DNA of 64,000 bases. It comes from Sulfuricaulis limicola. GTDB taxonomy: Bacteria; Pseudomonadota; Gammaproteobacteria; Acidiferrobacterales; Sulfurifustaceae. Made by a program: the position numbers and the translations under genes. The stretch covers positions 1,798,001-1,862,000 of the forward strand of contig NZ_AP014879.1 in the NCBI RefSeq assembly GCF_002355735.1, in the 5' to 3' direction. This document shows, one piece after another, positions 50,847 through 59,634 of the stretch. Numbering within the stretch: position 1 is the first letter of the stretch; the number at the start of each line of letters is the position of its first letter. The notes under the pieces are model-generated. The model saw only the letters and a list, made by a program, of their open reading frames with translations, did no database searches and was not told the origin of the DNA.

Positions 50847-51758
50847 CTAGGGTTGTTGAACCGACGTTGCCTCACGGATGGAAACGACTTTGTAGCCCAA
50901 CAAGCGTTCGGCCTCCTCGATGCCACCCTGAAGATCGCCCACTGTATTCATCTTGCTGAGATCCACGCCGATGTTCACCAGCGTCTGGGAAATCTCCGGC
51001 GACAGGCCGGTCACAATCACCGTCGCGCCCAAAAGCCGCGAGGCTTCCACCGTCAACACCAAGTGGTTGGCGACATTGGAGTCCATGGCGGCCACGCCCG
51101 TGATGTCGATCACCACCACTTTGGCGCGGTTGGTGCGGATGGCGCGCAGGAGTTGCTCCGTCAATTGGCGTGCGCGCTGCGGATCTATCAGACCGATGAT
51201 GGGAAGAATCAGCAAGCGCTCACGCACTTGCAGCACTGGCGTCGAAAGCTCGCGAATCGCTTCTTGCTGATCGCGAATGGTACGCTCGCGCTCCTGCACG
51301 AAACCCACGGCCACGGTGATGGCGATGCGGTTGGCGGCCGGTTCGTAGGCATCGAGAATACGGTTGAGCTTGTCGAAATCAGCTTGATATTTGGCGAACA
51401 GGGAACGCGCCAGCACGTCGCGCAGAAGCAGCACGATCCCCACCACTTCATGGGTTTCCACGCCCCTCGGAATGATGCGTTCGGAAAGATTGCGCGAATA
51501 GGACTGCAGGGCTTCGAGAGTGCCCGTTTCCAGGGCCTCGACGTAGTTATCGTAGACCGACGTGGCCTCGGCGAATATTTCGTCTTTGCTCATGGCCATG
51601 AGCAGTTGCGCCTCAGTGATGCGTCGCGCCCATTCCTCGCGCAATTGAGTGCGATTTTGCCGCAGGTGGGCGACGAGTTCACTTAGCAATTGATCGGGGG
51701 TCGTCGGAAACGCAGAAGTCGCTCTCGAAACACGCGATAAATCGGAATTTTTTCTCAC
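50847..51758 (-). CDS. rsbR: RsbR-like stressosome sensor/scaffold
   Basis: The product has 303 residues; AGGAG lies upstream of the ATG. The N-terminal helical RsbRD-type sensor (about 20-160) contains no haem-globin or PAS signature. The C-terminal STAS domain (about 170-285) has the phospho-site region IRELSTPVLQV (Thr equivalent to Bacillus T171) and VVIDITGVAAMDSNVANHL. It starts the operon rsbR-rsbS-rsbT-spoIIE-kinase-regulator. The signal it senses is unknown. Confidence 0.93.
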   Translation of the reverse strand: MRKNSDLSRVSRATSAFPTTPDQLLSELVAHLRQNRTQLREEWARRITEAQLLMAMSKDEIFAEATSVYDNYVEALETGTLEALQSYSRNLSERIIPRGVETHEVVGIVLLLRDVLARSLFAKYQADFDKLNRILDAYEPAANRIAITVAVGFVQERERTIRDQQEAIRELSTPVLQVRERLLILPIIGLIDPQRARQLTEQLLRAIRTNRAKVVVIDITGVAAMDSNVANHLVLTVEASRLLGATVIVTGLSPEISQTLVNIGVDLSKMNTVGDLQGGIEEAERLLGYKVVSIREATSVQQP

Positions 51759-51951
51759 GAGTTCTCCTGTAAAAACGATTATTTATCCAGAAAAAAACTG
51801 ACTCCCACTATCCGGATTAACTCTGTAGTGTCAACCGGGTAAATCACCTAAATTCCGAATAGGAAAATCCTTGGCTCGCATGACTAATTCGTGTTTTATT
51901 TTCCGGAACCCGGGAATCCAATAATTTTTCTGTGTGATTTATGGTTGGTTA

Positions 51952-51967
51952 TGCGCGTCACCGCACC
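51952..51967. promoter_or_regulatory. Degenerate palindromic operator
   Basis: TGCGCGTCACCGCACC has one core mismatch (GCGCG for GTGCG) and lies 78 bp before the next rightward gene. Confidence 0.35.
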
Positions 51968-52045
51968 GATCCCATGCGTATCCGCGCGCTTAATGCAGTT
52001 CGTCAGCTAATCCGTAGCATTCGTGCAAACACGAGGTGAATCTTC

Positions 52046-52417
52046 ATGAAGCGTACTTTTATTTACTCCACGGCAATCGCGACATTATTTTCCGCGACAG
52101 CATCGGTAGCTGTCGTGACGGACAAGGATCGGGACGAGGGTGATCTGCAAGCGCCAAGCCTGGTTTATGGCTCGCAGCTCATGACCCAGAAGGAACACAA
52201 CGAATATAGCGCCCTGATGAACACCGCGAAAACCGGCAAGGAGCGCGATCAGATCCGCCAGGCACATCAAATACGGATGAAAGAGCGTGCCAAGCAACGA
52301 GGTTTAACGCTGCCGGATGAGCCGCCAGCGTATAGAAAGGCTCCGGCCATGGGCTCGGGCGGCGGCATGGGAGGTCCCGGCGGCGGCGTCGGACCCGGCA
52401 GCAGGCGCATACAATAG
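52046..52417 (+). CDS. Exported basic/acidic small protein of unknown function
   Basis: The product has 123 residues with GAGGTG upstream. The signal peptide (about 1-22) is followed by YGSQLMTQKEHNEYSALMNT, a coiled coil with KTGKERDQIRQAHQIRMKER, then AKQRGLTLPDEPP and a Gly-rich tail. The core pattern (YGxQLMTxxExxEY ... ERDQIRxxHxxRMKERAKxRGLTLPDEP) is widespread in proteobacterial periplasmic proteins with no known function. Confidence 0.82.
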   Translation: MKRTFIYSTAIATLFSATASVAVVTDKDRDEGDLQAPSLVYGSQLMTQKEHNEYSALMNTAKTGKERDQIRQAHQIRMKERAKQRGLTLPDEPPAYRKAPAMGSGGGMGGPGGGVGPGSRRIQ

Positions 52418-52520
52418 ATATCCCCGACGCACCGAAAAGTGTTCGGTATCAGCGGCGCACTTGAATCATGCGCCGCTGCAAGCCTCGCTTGTCTGCGCCA
52501 GCACCGCCCTTCACCGCATC

Positions 52521-53045
52521 TCAGAACTTGAATTCGAGACCAACCATAAAAGTATTGAGGTTGGTATCCGCCACTTCATAACGTTCCGCATCGAGGCGCA
52601 GTGCGAGGTGGTCGTTAAAGCCAAACTTGAAGCCGCCACCCCAGAACGGATCGTTGCCGGAACTGGCTCCCAGCGAGCCGCCCAACGATGAATCCGAGTC
52701 CCACCAGAACTGCCCGGCTTTGGCAAAGACCGACGACACAGTCCCTACCGGCATGGAAAACACTGCCGCCAGGCCCTTGCCATCGGATTCGAACCTGTCA
52801 CCACCGTTGTTGACGCGATTGAAATCGGTCCACGAGCCTTCGACGCCAAACCAGTCGTTGAACTGACCGCCGACGACCGCTTTCAACACATTGTCATTGT
52901 CGTCAAGATTGCTTTGCTTGATGCTATAAGCGCCCCACGAGGCGCCAAAATAAATCCCGGGACCTTTTGCCTGTGCGGCTGCCATAGGACCGAGAACCAG
53001 CGCGGCCGCCAGGCCGACGAGAGAACTGAGTTTGTTGATTCGCAT
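52521..53045 (-). CDS. Outer-membrane beta-barrel protein
   Basis: The product has 174 residues with AAGGAG upstream. Signal peptide about 1-26 (VLGPMAAAQA). Alternating amphipathic strands begin with PGIYFGASWGAYSIKQ, and the chain ends in FMVGLEFKF, the terminal-Phe signal for BAM assembly. This is an OmpA-like eight-stranded barrel without a peptidoglycan domain. Confidence 0.85.
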   Translation of the reverse strand: MRINKLSSLVGLAAALVLGPMAAAQAKGPGIYFGASWGAYSIKQSNLDDNDNVLKAVVGGQFNDWFGVEGSWTDFNRVNNGGDRFESDGKGLAAVFSMPVGTVSSVFAKAGQFWWDSDSSLGGSLGASSGNDPFWGGGFKFGFNDHLALRLDAERYEVADTNLNTFMVGLEFKF

Positions 53046-53206
53046 GCCTAAACTCCTTGTTGATTGGGTTATTCAGCAAAAACACCCTATCACCCATATC
53101 ACCATACTTCTGTTTCCTGCCGCACATAGGCTCGCATTATCGCGGCTGAGACATCCCCAATATGCCGGATATCCGGAGCAACAAGCTTCGTCACGCGCGG
53201 ATATTT

Positions 53207-53998
53207 TCAGCGCGCCTCGAGAACCACGCCCGTCACGACAAGGCTTCCGTGAAATTCGTAGCGTCCCACCCAGGGCCTGGCATCATGCTCCAACAACGCG
53301 ATTTTCATCCGCGGGCGCAGAACAAAGCATCCCGCGCTCGCATAGTTGGAGGGAAGGTCCAGCGTGACAGCGTCAAACTCAAGCCACTGCCGGGTCACGC
53401 CGTATTGACACTTATAGAAGGATTCCTTGGCGCTGAAAATGAGAGCGGCGCATCGATCCTGCTCCGGTTGGCGCAGCGCCGCGAGCCAGGCGGTCTCCAC
53501 CGGCGTACAGATAACCGGCCAGATTTCCGGCGTCACGCGCCCGACGATTTCCATATCCAGACCGATGGCGCGGTAGTGTTTCCGGCAGGCGACAACGGCG
53601 CCGCTCATCCCGTCGGTGTGGGTTATGCTGCCGATCACGGGAGCCGGCCAGCGTGGCCGCCGGTCGCGGTTCATGCGCAGCGGGTAGCCGGTTACTCCGA
53701 ACTCCGCCAGGGCACGGCGCGCGCACAGGCGCCCGGCGGTGAACTCGCGGGTCCGTTTCGCGACAGCACGTCCGAGATACCGCGCTTCATCGGGAAATAA
53801 CAGCGACGGGTCACCGGCCATTCGAAGCTCGGCGGCCGCCACGCCCGGCGGGAATAAACCGGCCAACAGCGGAGAAAGACTGGCGGGATTGTTTTGAAAC
53901 GTCGGGGTGTAACCATATTCAACTGACTTATGATCCGGAGCACCAGGGGAATTCCGGCTGCTCCTGTTTTCCTCAGTGGATATGATGTGCCTCGACAT
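53207..53998 (-). CDS. 4'-phosphopantetheinyl transferase (EntD/Sfp type)
   Basis: The product has 263 residues. It transfers phosphopantetheine from CoA to the carrier-protein serine. Motifs are GSITHTDGMSGAVVA, AIGLDMEIVGRV (Mg-binding Asp and Glu) and FSAKESFYKCQY (catalytic Lys-Glu). The start lies 6 bp after the NRPS stop, so it should activate that enzyme's carrier domain. The first 50 residues are longer than in Sfp and unassigned. Confidence 0.92.
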   Translation of the reverse strand: MSRHIISTEENRSSRNSPGAPDHKSVEYGYTPTFQNNPASLSPLLAGLFPPGVAAAELRMAGDPSLLFPDEARYLGRAVAKRTREFTAGRLCARRALAEFGVTGYPLRMNRDRRPRWPAPVIGSITHTDGMSGAVVACRKHYRAIGLDMEIVGRVTPEIWPVICTPVETAWLAALRQPEQDRCAALIFSAKESFYKCQYGVTRQWLEFDAVTLDLPSNYASAGCFVLRPRMKIALLEHDARPWVGRYEFHGSLVVTGVVLEAR

Positions 53999-54004
53999 GT
54001 TTAT

Positions 54005-57000
54005 TTATGCGCTCACGGTGCGTCGTTTTCCCGGATTGTCATAAGCATCCATCAACGCCGAGACTTGTGCGGCCATCTGCTCCAGGCCATGGCCCTTGAA
54101 CACAGTAAAATGATCGCCGTCGAGGACGGAAACATCGACACCGGCCAACGCGAAAGGGCCCCAACCCATTTGCGGGTCGAGAAACAGACCTTTGGGCTCC
54201 TGGGCGCTGCACAAAAGCATTATTTTTCCCGAGTAAGGTTTGGGCTCATAGGATTGCGCCATTTCCTCAAGATAGCCGAGCAGCCACTGATCATAATTTT
54301 CCGCGCTTGACTCCCTGGTCTCGAATGCGACGCGAGCCGGTGGGCTGGCCGGCGAGCGGCCAAACCAGCGCAACAGTCTTTTATACATGACCCGCTGTTC
54401 CATGAACGCGGCCAGCGTCTGCTCGCGCGATATCACTCTCCGCCAGTCCGCGCCAATCAGTTGCCAGCGATACGAGTAATCGGCAAGGATGGCGCGCGTC
54501 CGGGAAAGTCGTCGATGGTGGCCCGGTGCCCAGGCATCAATCATGGCGAGCAGCGAAACCTCGTGTCCCGCCTCAACAAGCTGTCGCGCCACCTCGAAGG
54601 CCAGCACCCCGCCGACGCACCAGCCAATCAGCTTGTAAGGTCCGGTGGCCTGAAACTTGCGGATAAGCTGAACGTACTCGGCGGCGATGACTTCCAGCGT
54701 TTGCGGCAGACTTTGGCGCGTTATCGAAGGGTCGAACAGCTGAAGCGCCGTGAGAGGTTGATCCGGGCCAAGACGTCTGGAAAGATTGTAATAATAAACA
54801 CCGGTGTTATGGATGGCGATCAAAGGCGGCTTTGAACCATTGGGCTGCAACCGGACCACTTGCCGAAAATCGAATTCGCGCTGACCGCTGTACGTCAACA
54901 GCTTTGCCTGTTCAGCGATGCTCGATGCCTTGAACAAGGTCAACAGGCTCAGCCGTTGCCCGAACTCTGCCTCGATACGGGCCAACAGCCGCGCCGCCAG
55001 CAGGGAATGGCCACCCGATTCGAAGAAATCCGCGGTCTTGTCGATTGTCTCGACTCCCAGAACCGAACTCCAGATCCTGGCCAGACGACGTTCAACCTCG
55101 TTGAGTGGTTGCGCCGTTTCCTTGCTTTGATGCGGTACTGGTGCCGGCAGGTTACGGCGGTCGATCTTGCCGTTTGGCGTGCGTGGCAGCGCATCGAGCA
55201 TGACGATGGATGCAGGGCACATATAACCCGGCAGGGATTGCGACAGGCTGGCGCGCAATGCGTCAATCAGGACTTCAGGCGACTCCGCCCGGGCGACCTG
55301 AGGAACCGCGTAGGCCCAGATCGCACCCTCCCCCGAAGGGTCTTGTCCGAGCACGGCGACGGCCTCGGCAATGTCCGGATGGCGCAACAGCACCGTCTCG
55401 ATTTCTCCCAGCTCTATGCGAAAACCACGCAATTTTATCTGGTGATCGATACGGCCGAGATACTCCATGCTCCCATGCTGTTTCATGCGGACCATGTCAC
55501 CGGTACGGTACATCATCGCGCCGGCATGCTTGCGGAACTTGTCGGGGATGAATTTCTCCCTGGTTGCCTCCGGCTGCTCGAAATAGCCGTGCGCGACTCC
55601 GTCGCCTCCAATACAAAGCTCACCGGGCACGCCATGCGGCACCAACTCCTGATGGCTATCGACAATGTAGAACTGCGTATTGGCGATCGGCGGCCCGATC
55701 GGAACCGGCCCCGTGCCGGCCTCAACCCGCAGCGCCGAGGACCAGACGGTGGTCTCGGTAGGTCCGTACATATTCCAGAGTTCGCCGTCGCATTGCAGCA
55801 GCCTTTCAGCGAGGTGGCGCGGCATCGCTTCGCCCCCACACAACATCTTGAGCGGCGGGTTACCATGCCAGCCTGCCTCAAGCAGAACCTGCCACATCAC
55901 CGGCGTGGCCTGCATGAAGCTGGCCTGGTGTCGCTGCAGAAGCGCGAACAACGCGGCGCCGTCGGCCATTTCCTGTTCCTTCGCCAAAATCAGCCTGGCG
56001 CCGACAATCAAGGGAAGAAACAGATCCGGCACCGCCATATCGAAAGAGATCGTGGTAACCGAAACCACCGTGTCTTCATGAGTGAGCCCGGGCTGACGCC
56101 GCATCGCGCAAAGCAGATTGACCAGTGCACGGTGATGAATCGCCACTCCTTTTGGCCGTCCGGTCGATCCGGAGGTGTAGATGACATAGGCGGGATCGTC
56201 GGGCGATGCGGACGGCGGCAAAGCTTCCGCACTCTGTTTTGCAATCAGCATGGACTGCGAGTCGACAACGATTACCGACATCGCCTCATAGACCAGGTGT
56301 TCGCGTAACGAAGCTTGCGTGATAAGGGCCGCGGGGCGCGCGCTCTCGAATATGTACTGCAAACGCTCCACCGGGTAAGTCGGGTCGAGCGGGATATAGG
56401 CACTGCCGGATTTAAGCACGGCCAGGAGCGCCACCATCAGCTCGGACGTGCGGTCCAGAACCACCGCGACCCGGCTGGCCGGCTCAACCCCGCGTCGTCG
56501 CAGTTCATAGGCCAGCCGGTTCGATGCGAGGTCGAGTTCACGATAGCTCATGCTGCGCTCACCGCAAACCACGGCGACCGCTTCCGGCGTGCGTCTGGCC
56601 TGGGCCTCGAAAAGCTGAGGCAGCGTCAGATGCCTCGGATAGATGGCACTGGTGCGATTGTTTTCGACAATCAGCTCATGGCGCTCGCTATCGTCAAGCA
56701 TCGTCAGGCTCGAGATTTTGCGCGACGGATCGGTCACCACAGAGTGCAACAGCACCTTGAGATGATCGAGAAGACGAACGATTGTTTGATTCTCAAACAG
56801 ATCAAGATTGTATTCACAGCACGCGCTCCAGCCTTCCGGTCCTTCTACCAGGGAGAAATCCAAATCGCAGGCCGCGCGCACGGAACACGAGGGCAGCTCG
56901 ATCAGCCTGAAGCCGGCAGAGTTATTGCTCGTCATCAACGGCCGCGGGAACGTGAAATTCACCGAAAACAGCGGATTCCGGCTCAGGTCCGGCGCGGGCT

Positions 57001-58024
57001 TCACGATTTCGATCAGATCTTGCGTCGTTATCTGCTGATGCTTCAGGATGCCGGCAAGACTGTCGCGAATACGCACCAGCAGCTCGAGGAAGCCGGGATC
57101 GTCCGACAAATCGTTGCGCACCACCAGCCTGTTGCTGAACAGGCCGATCAGATTCCCGAGATCCGCTTCGTCGCGATCGGAAAATTCGCTGCCGATGGAA
57201 ATATCGGATTCCCCTGTATAACGGCGCAGCAGTGTCAACAGCGCCGCCAGAACGGTCACAGGCAGCGTGGTACCGTTGAGACGGCCAAGTTGCGCCAGTT
57301 CGCTGGCTAATTCCCTGCCCAGGGGAACTGACAGGGCGCTTCCGTTCGCCGTCAACATCGTTGGACGCGCGCGATCAGTTCGAATTTCGAAATGCTTGAA
57401 GCCTCGCAGGGCGCGTTCCCAGTAATCCGCATCCGTCTGCGGGACTGGCCTGGTGAGTCGCTGCGCCCGCCGTGCCGAAAATTCACCGTAACTGACGGGC
57501 AGATCCGGCAATACCGCGGGCCGGCCTGCATCCAGCGCCACGCCAATCTCACTCAACTCGCGCGCCAGGATGTTGATCGACCACGAGTCGCTGACGATAT
57601 GATGCAGCGTCACCAGCAATACCGAATCATCCCTGCGCAGGCGCACGTGCGTTATTCGCATCAGCGGTGGTGCCGATAAATCGAAGGGAGTGCACGCTTC
57701 CAGACGTGCGATGCGCCCGGTTTCGATCAGCGCTTCCGCTTCGGGTAATCCCGTCAAATCGATCACGGGAATATGGAAGGAAACCTGCGGCTCAATGATC
57801 TGCATGACTTCGCCACCGGTCTCCGCAAAATACGTGCGCAAAACCTGATGTCGCGCCATGATCAGTCGAAATGCATTTTCCAGCCCGGCATTGGAAATCG
57901 TGCCCTGCAGACGCCAACGCACGGTGAGGTTCAACGATGGATTACGTGGATTGAGTTGATGCAACAGCCAAAAACGGCGTTGGCCCGGAAAGCAGGGAAA
58001 CTCAAGCTTTTTTTTCCCCGCCAT
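54005..58024 (-). CDS. Single-module nonribosomal peptide synthetase (C-A-PCP-TE)
   Basis: The product has 1339 residues. The ATG at 58024 was chosen because GGAG lies 7 bp upstream and the C domain begins at once; the frame stays open to a TTG at 58201 but without a ribosome site. The C domain (about 5-430) has active HHIVSD at 141-146. The A domain (about 455-960) has YTSGSTGRPKG, NMYGPTETTVW, YRTGD, GRIDHQIKLRGFRIELGEIE and NGKIDR. The carrier is FFESGGHSLLAARL. The TE domain (about 1075-1330) has GWCVGG, with Cys near 1134 as nucleophile, plus MIDAWAP and DGDHF. Specificity residues read by eye as D-M-P-Q-L-G-M-V-W-K, with no confident substrate. A leading C domain implies an acyl or peptidyl donor from elsewhere. 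Confidence 0.93.
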   Translation of the reverse strand: MAGKKKLEFPCFPGQRRFWLLHQLNPRNPSLNLTVRWRLQGTISNAGLENAFRLIMARHQVLRTYFAETGGEVMQIIEPQVSFHIPVIDLTGLPEAEALIETGRIARLEACTPFDLSAPPLMRITHVRLRRDDSVLLVTLHHIVSDSWSINILARELSEIGVALDAGRPAVLPDLPVSYGEFSARRAQRLTRPVPQTDADYWERALRGFKHFEIRTDRARPTMLTANGSALSVPLGRELASELAQLGRLNGTTLPVTVLAALLTLLRRYTGESDISIGSEFSDRDEADLGNLIGLFSNRLVVRNDLSDDPGFLELLVRIRDSLAGILKHQQITTQDLIEIVKPAPDLSRNPLFSVNFTFPRPLMTSNNSAGFRLIELPSCSVRAACDLDFSLVEGPEGWSACCEYNLDLFENQTIVRLLDHLKVLLHSVVTDPSRKISSLTMLDDSERHELIVENNRTSAIYPRHLTLPQLFEAQARRTPEAVAVVCGERSMSYRELDLASNRLAYELRRRGVEPASRVAVVLDRTSELMVALLAVLKSGSAYIPLDPTYPVERLQYIFESARPAALITQASLREHLVYEAMSVIVVDSQSMLIAKQSAEALPPSASPDDPAYVIYTSGSTGRPKGVAIHHRALVNLLCAMRRQPGLTHEDTVVSVTTISFDMAVPDLFLPLIVGARLILAKEQEMADGAALFALLQRHQASFMQATPVMWQVLLEAGWHGNPPLKMLCGGEAMPRHLAERLLQCDGELWNMYGPTETTVWSSALRVEAGTGPVPIGPPIANTQFYIVDSHQELVPHGVPGELCIGGDGVAHGYFEQPEATREKFIPDKFRKHAGAMMYRTGDMVRMKQHGSMEYLGRIDHQIKLRGFRIELGEIETVLLRHPDIAEAVAVLGQDPSGEGAIWAYAVPQVARAESPEVLIDALRASLSQSLPGYMCPASIVMLDALPRTPNGKIDRRNLPAPVPHQSKETAQPLNEVERRLARIWSSVLGVETIDKTADFFESGGHSLLAARLLARIEAEFGQRLSLLTLFKASSIAEQAKLLTYSGQREFDFRQVVRLQPNGSKPPLIAIHNTGVYYYNLSRRLGPDQPLTALQLFDPSITRQSLPQTLEVIAAEYVQLIRKFQATGPYKLIGWCVGGVLAFEVARQLVEAGHEVSLLAMIDAWAPGHHRRLSRTRAILADYSYRWQLIGADWRRVISREQTLAAFMEQRVMYKRLLRWFGRSPASPPARVAFETRESSAENYDQWLLGYLEEMAQSYEPKPYSGKIMLLCSAQEPKGLFLDPQMGWGPFALAGVDVSVLDGDHFTVFKGHGLEQMAAQVSALMDAYDNPGKRRTVSA

Positions 58025-58287
58025 AACAGCTCTCCGGAGACGCATCGCCGGATCATTGACGCGATCAGTCGTTATGGTGCCCATTGCGTCAAAGCGTTGT
58101 CGAGTTTTGACTCTGGCGTTGAAGAGTTTGGTGCCAGCCACCGGTAACCAGGCTTCGGAAGGCAATATTTGGATAGACCATTTTCCGTTCGCCGCAACCA
58201 AAGGGAAATAACGGGCAGCAAGACCTTATCCCCCTGTTTCAGATTAATGAACAGACACGGACAGTATGCTGGCAGGAATCCTGCGTC

Positions 58288-58303
58288 TGTACGCGGACGT
58301 ACA
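58288..58303. promoter_or_regulatory. Palindromic operator, TGTRCG-N4-CGYACA type
   Basis: TGTACGCGGACGTACA has perfect half-sites. It lies in the 426-bp divergent gap between the NRPS and SGNH genes (264 and 147 bp from the starts). A weaker relative (GTTTG-TCAG-CGCAC) is at 58323-58336. Nothing else is recognised in the gap. Confidence 0.7.
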
Positions 58304-58450
58304 TAATCCTCGCACCCGGTATGTTTGTCAGCGCACAGAGGCCAATGGTCCTGTTCCCGTAAAATTCGATCATCAGCCAGGAAATGATGGTTTGTTTGCG
58401 CATACCAAATTGGCATATCGGTGGAAAACCGGAAATAGTGAGGATCGTTC

Positions 58451-59398
58451 GTGACACAGCCAGCGACCAGTACGCGAGGAATAAGCTCGGTACATATTTT
58501 GTTCGCCGCCGCCTGTGCGTTTCTTGTTATCACTCTTTCGTCCTGTTCTGGCGGTGGATCATCGTCTGAAACAACAGCTGCCTCGGATCAGATCGCCGTC
58601 TGGGGAGACAGCACCACTTCCGGCGTTGGCGCCACCGACTCTGACTCGAGTTATCCCGCGCAGCTGCAGTCATTGACGGGACGCAACACCTATAACGGCG
58701 GTGTTTCAGGACAAAACAGCGATCAAATCGCAGCGCGCCAGGGCGGCGCGCCAGCATTATTGACGTTTCCGGGTAATACCCTCATTTCCGCAGGTCCTGT
58801 CGTGCTTGAATCGCAGTCGACCTTCCCGGTAACCGCCGAGGGCCCCGGTCCTGTCACCGGAACTATCGGTGGATTTCACGGCACGCTGAGCTATCAGACC
58901 GATGCTGACAATAATCCGCAGTTGGCATTCACACGCGATACTCCGGGGGTGCCGGAATACATTCCCGCGCAAAGCCCTTTCCACCCCGATACCTTCGGTC
59001 GAGAGGATGGAATTAACGTGTTCTGGATGGGGCAAAATAATTTTTACGATCCGCCGGGAGTAAAGTCCGATATCGCCAAGTGCATCGCGTTTCTTTCCAG
59101 CAAACGGTATATCGTGATGAGCCTGCTTAACGCGGGCGATGAAGGCATCGGAACCACGTCCTACGATCAGTTGGCGCAGATCAACGCCGACCTTGCGCGA
59201 ACCTATCCGGATAACTTTTTCGATATCCGCAAGATACTGATAAACAACTACGATCCAGCCAGCCTCCAGGACGTTCAGGACCACATCAACGATGTGCCAC
59301 CCAGCTCGCTGCGCAATGACGCCGAGCACCTGAACGACAAGGGTTACGCGGTCGTGGCACAGCAAGTTGCGGCCTTTATCGCGTCCCGGAGCTGGTAG
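58451..59398 (+). CDS. SGNH/GDSL-family lipoprotein
   Basis: The product has 315 residues from a GTG start. The signal ends in the lipobox VITLSSC followed by a Gly/Ser linker. The SGNH fold shows the nucleophile block IAVWGDSTTSG (about 48), a Gly in YNGGVSGQNS, block III as FWMGQNNFY (GQNN in place of GxND) and the catalytic Asp/His pair in RNDAEHLNDKGY near the C-terminus. It is likely an acyl- or acetyl-esterase acting on a surface polymer. It is divergent from the NRPS gene and upstream of the exopolysaccharide operon. Confidence 0.85.
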   Translation: MTQPATSTRGISSVHILFAAACAFLVITLSSCSGGGSSSETTAASDQIAVWGDSTTSGVGATDSDSSYPAQLQSLTGRNTYNGGVSGQNSDQIAARQGGAPALLTFPGNTLISAGPVVLESQSTFPVTAEGPGPVTGTIGGFHGTLSYQTDADNNPQLAFTRDTPGVPEYIPAQSPFHPDTFGREDGINVFWMGQNNFYDPPGVKSDIAKCIAFLSSKRYIVMSLLNAGDEGIGTTSYDQLAQINADLARTYPDNFFDIRKILINNYDPASLQDVQDHINDVPPSSLRNDAEHLNDKGYAVVAQQVAAFIASRSW

Positions 59399-59437
59399 GG
59401 CCGGGTGCCACAGCGACTCTCAGGCGCCAAGGTCTTG

Positions 59438-59453
59438 TGTACGACACCGCACA
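59438..59453. promoter_or_regulatory. Palindromic operator upstream of the Wzz operon
   Basis: TGTACGACACCGCACA is fully consensus and lies in the gap before the two Wzz-type genes. A TATAAA at about 59475-59480 is a possible -10 box just downstream. Confidence 0.7.
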
Positions 59454-59634
59454 GACGGTAATGCCTGTAACCCTATAAAAAGCTAATTAATACAACAGAT
59501 TTTGCGCGGGTCAATCCTGTCGATGACATGGAATCTGGCTGATGGCGCCGGCAGGAACAGCCAACGCAGTTGGTTCTGTCAATGTAAACGGGTTTCCATG
59601 CGTCAATGCCGTCATGCGGGACGGATACTTGCTT

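Noticed and set aside
47810-51830. Shared CCGGA-type sequence (47817 and 51812) as a binding site of the LuxR regulator
   Set aside because: Only two loose matches of about 12 bp were seen, which is too few to separate from chance.
54860-57310. Long plus-strand frames inside the NRPS gene
   Set aside because: They are antisense to intact NRPS motifs, and composition is low-complexity Arg/Gln/His typical of shadows.
58025-58201. TTG start at 58201 for the NRPS
   Set aside because: The ATG at 58024 has GGAG at ideal spacing and directly precedes the first condensation-domain motif; the extra 59 residues show no domain.
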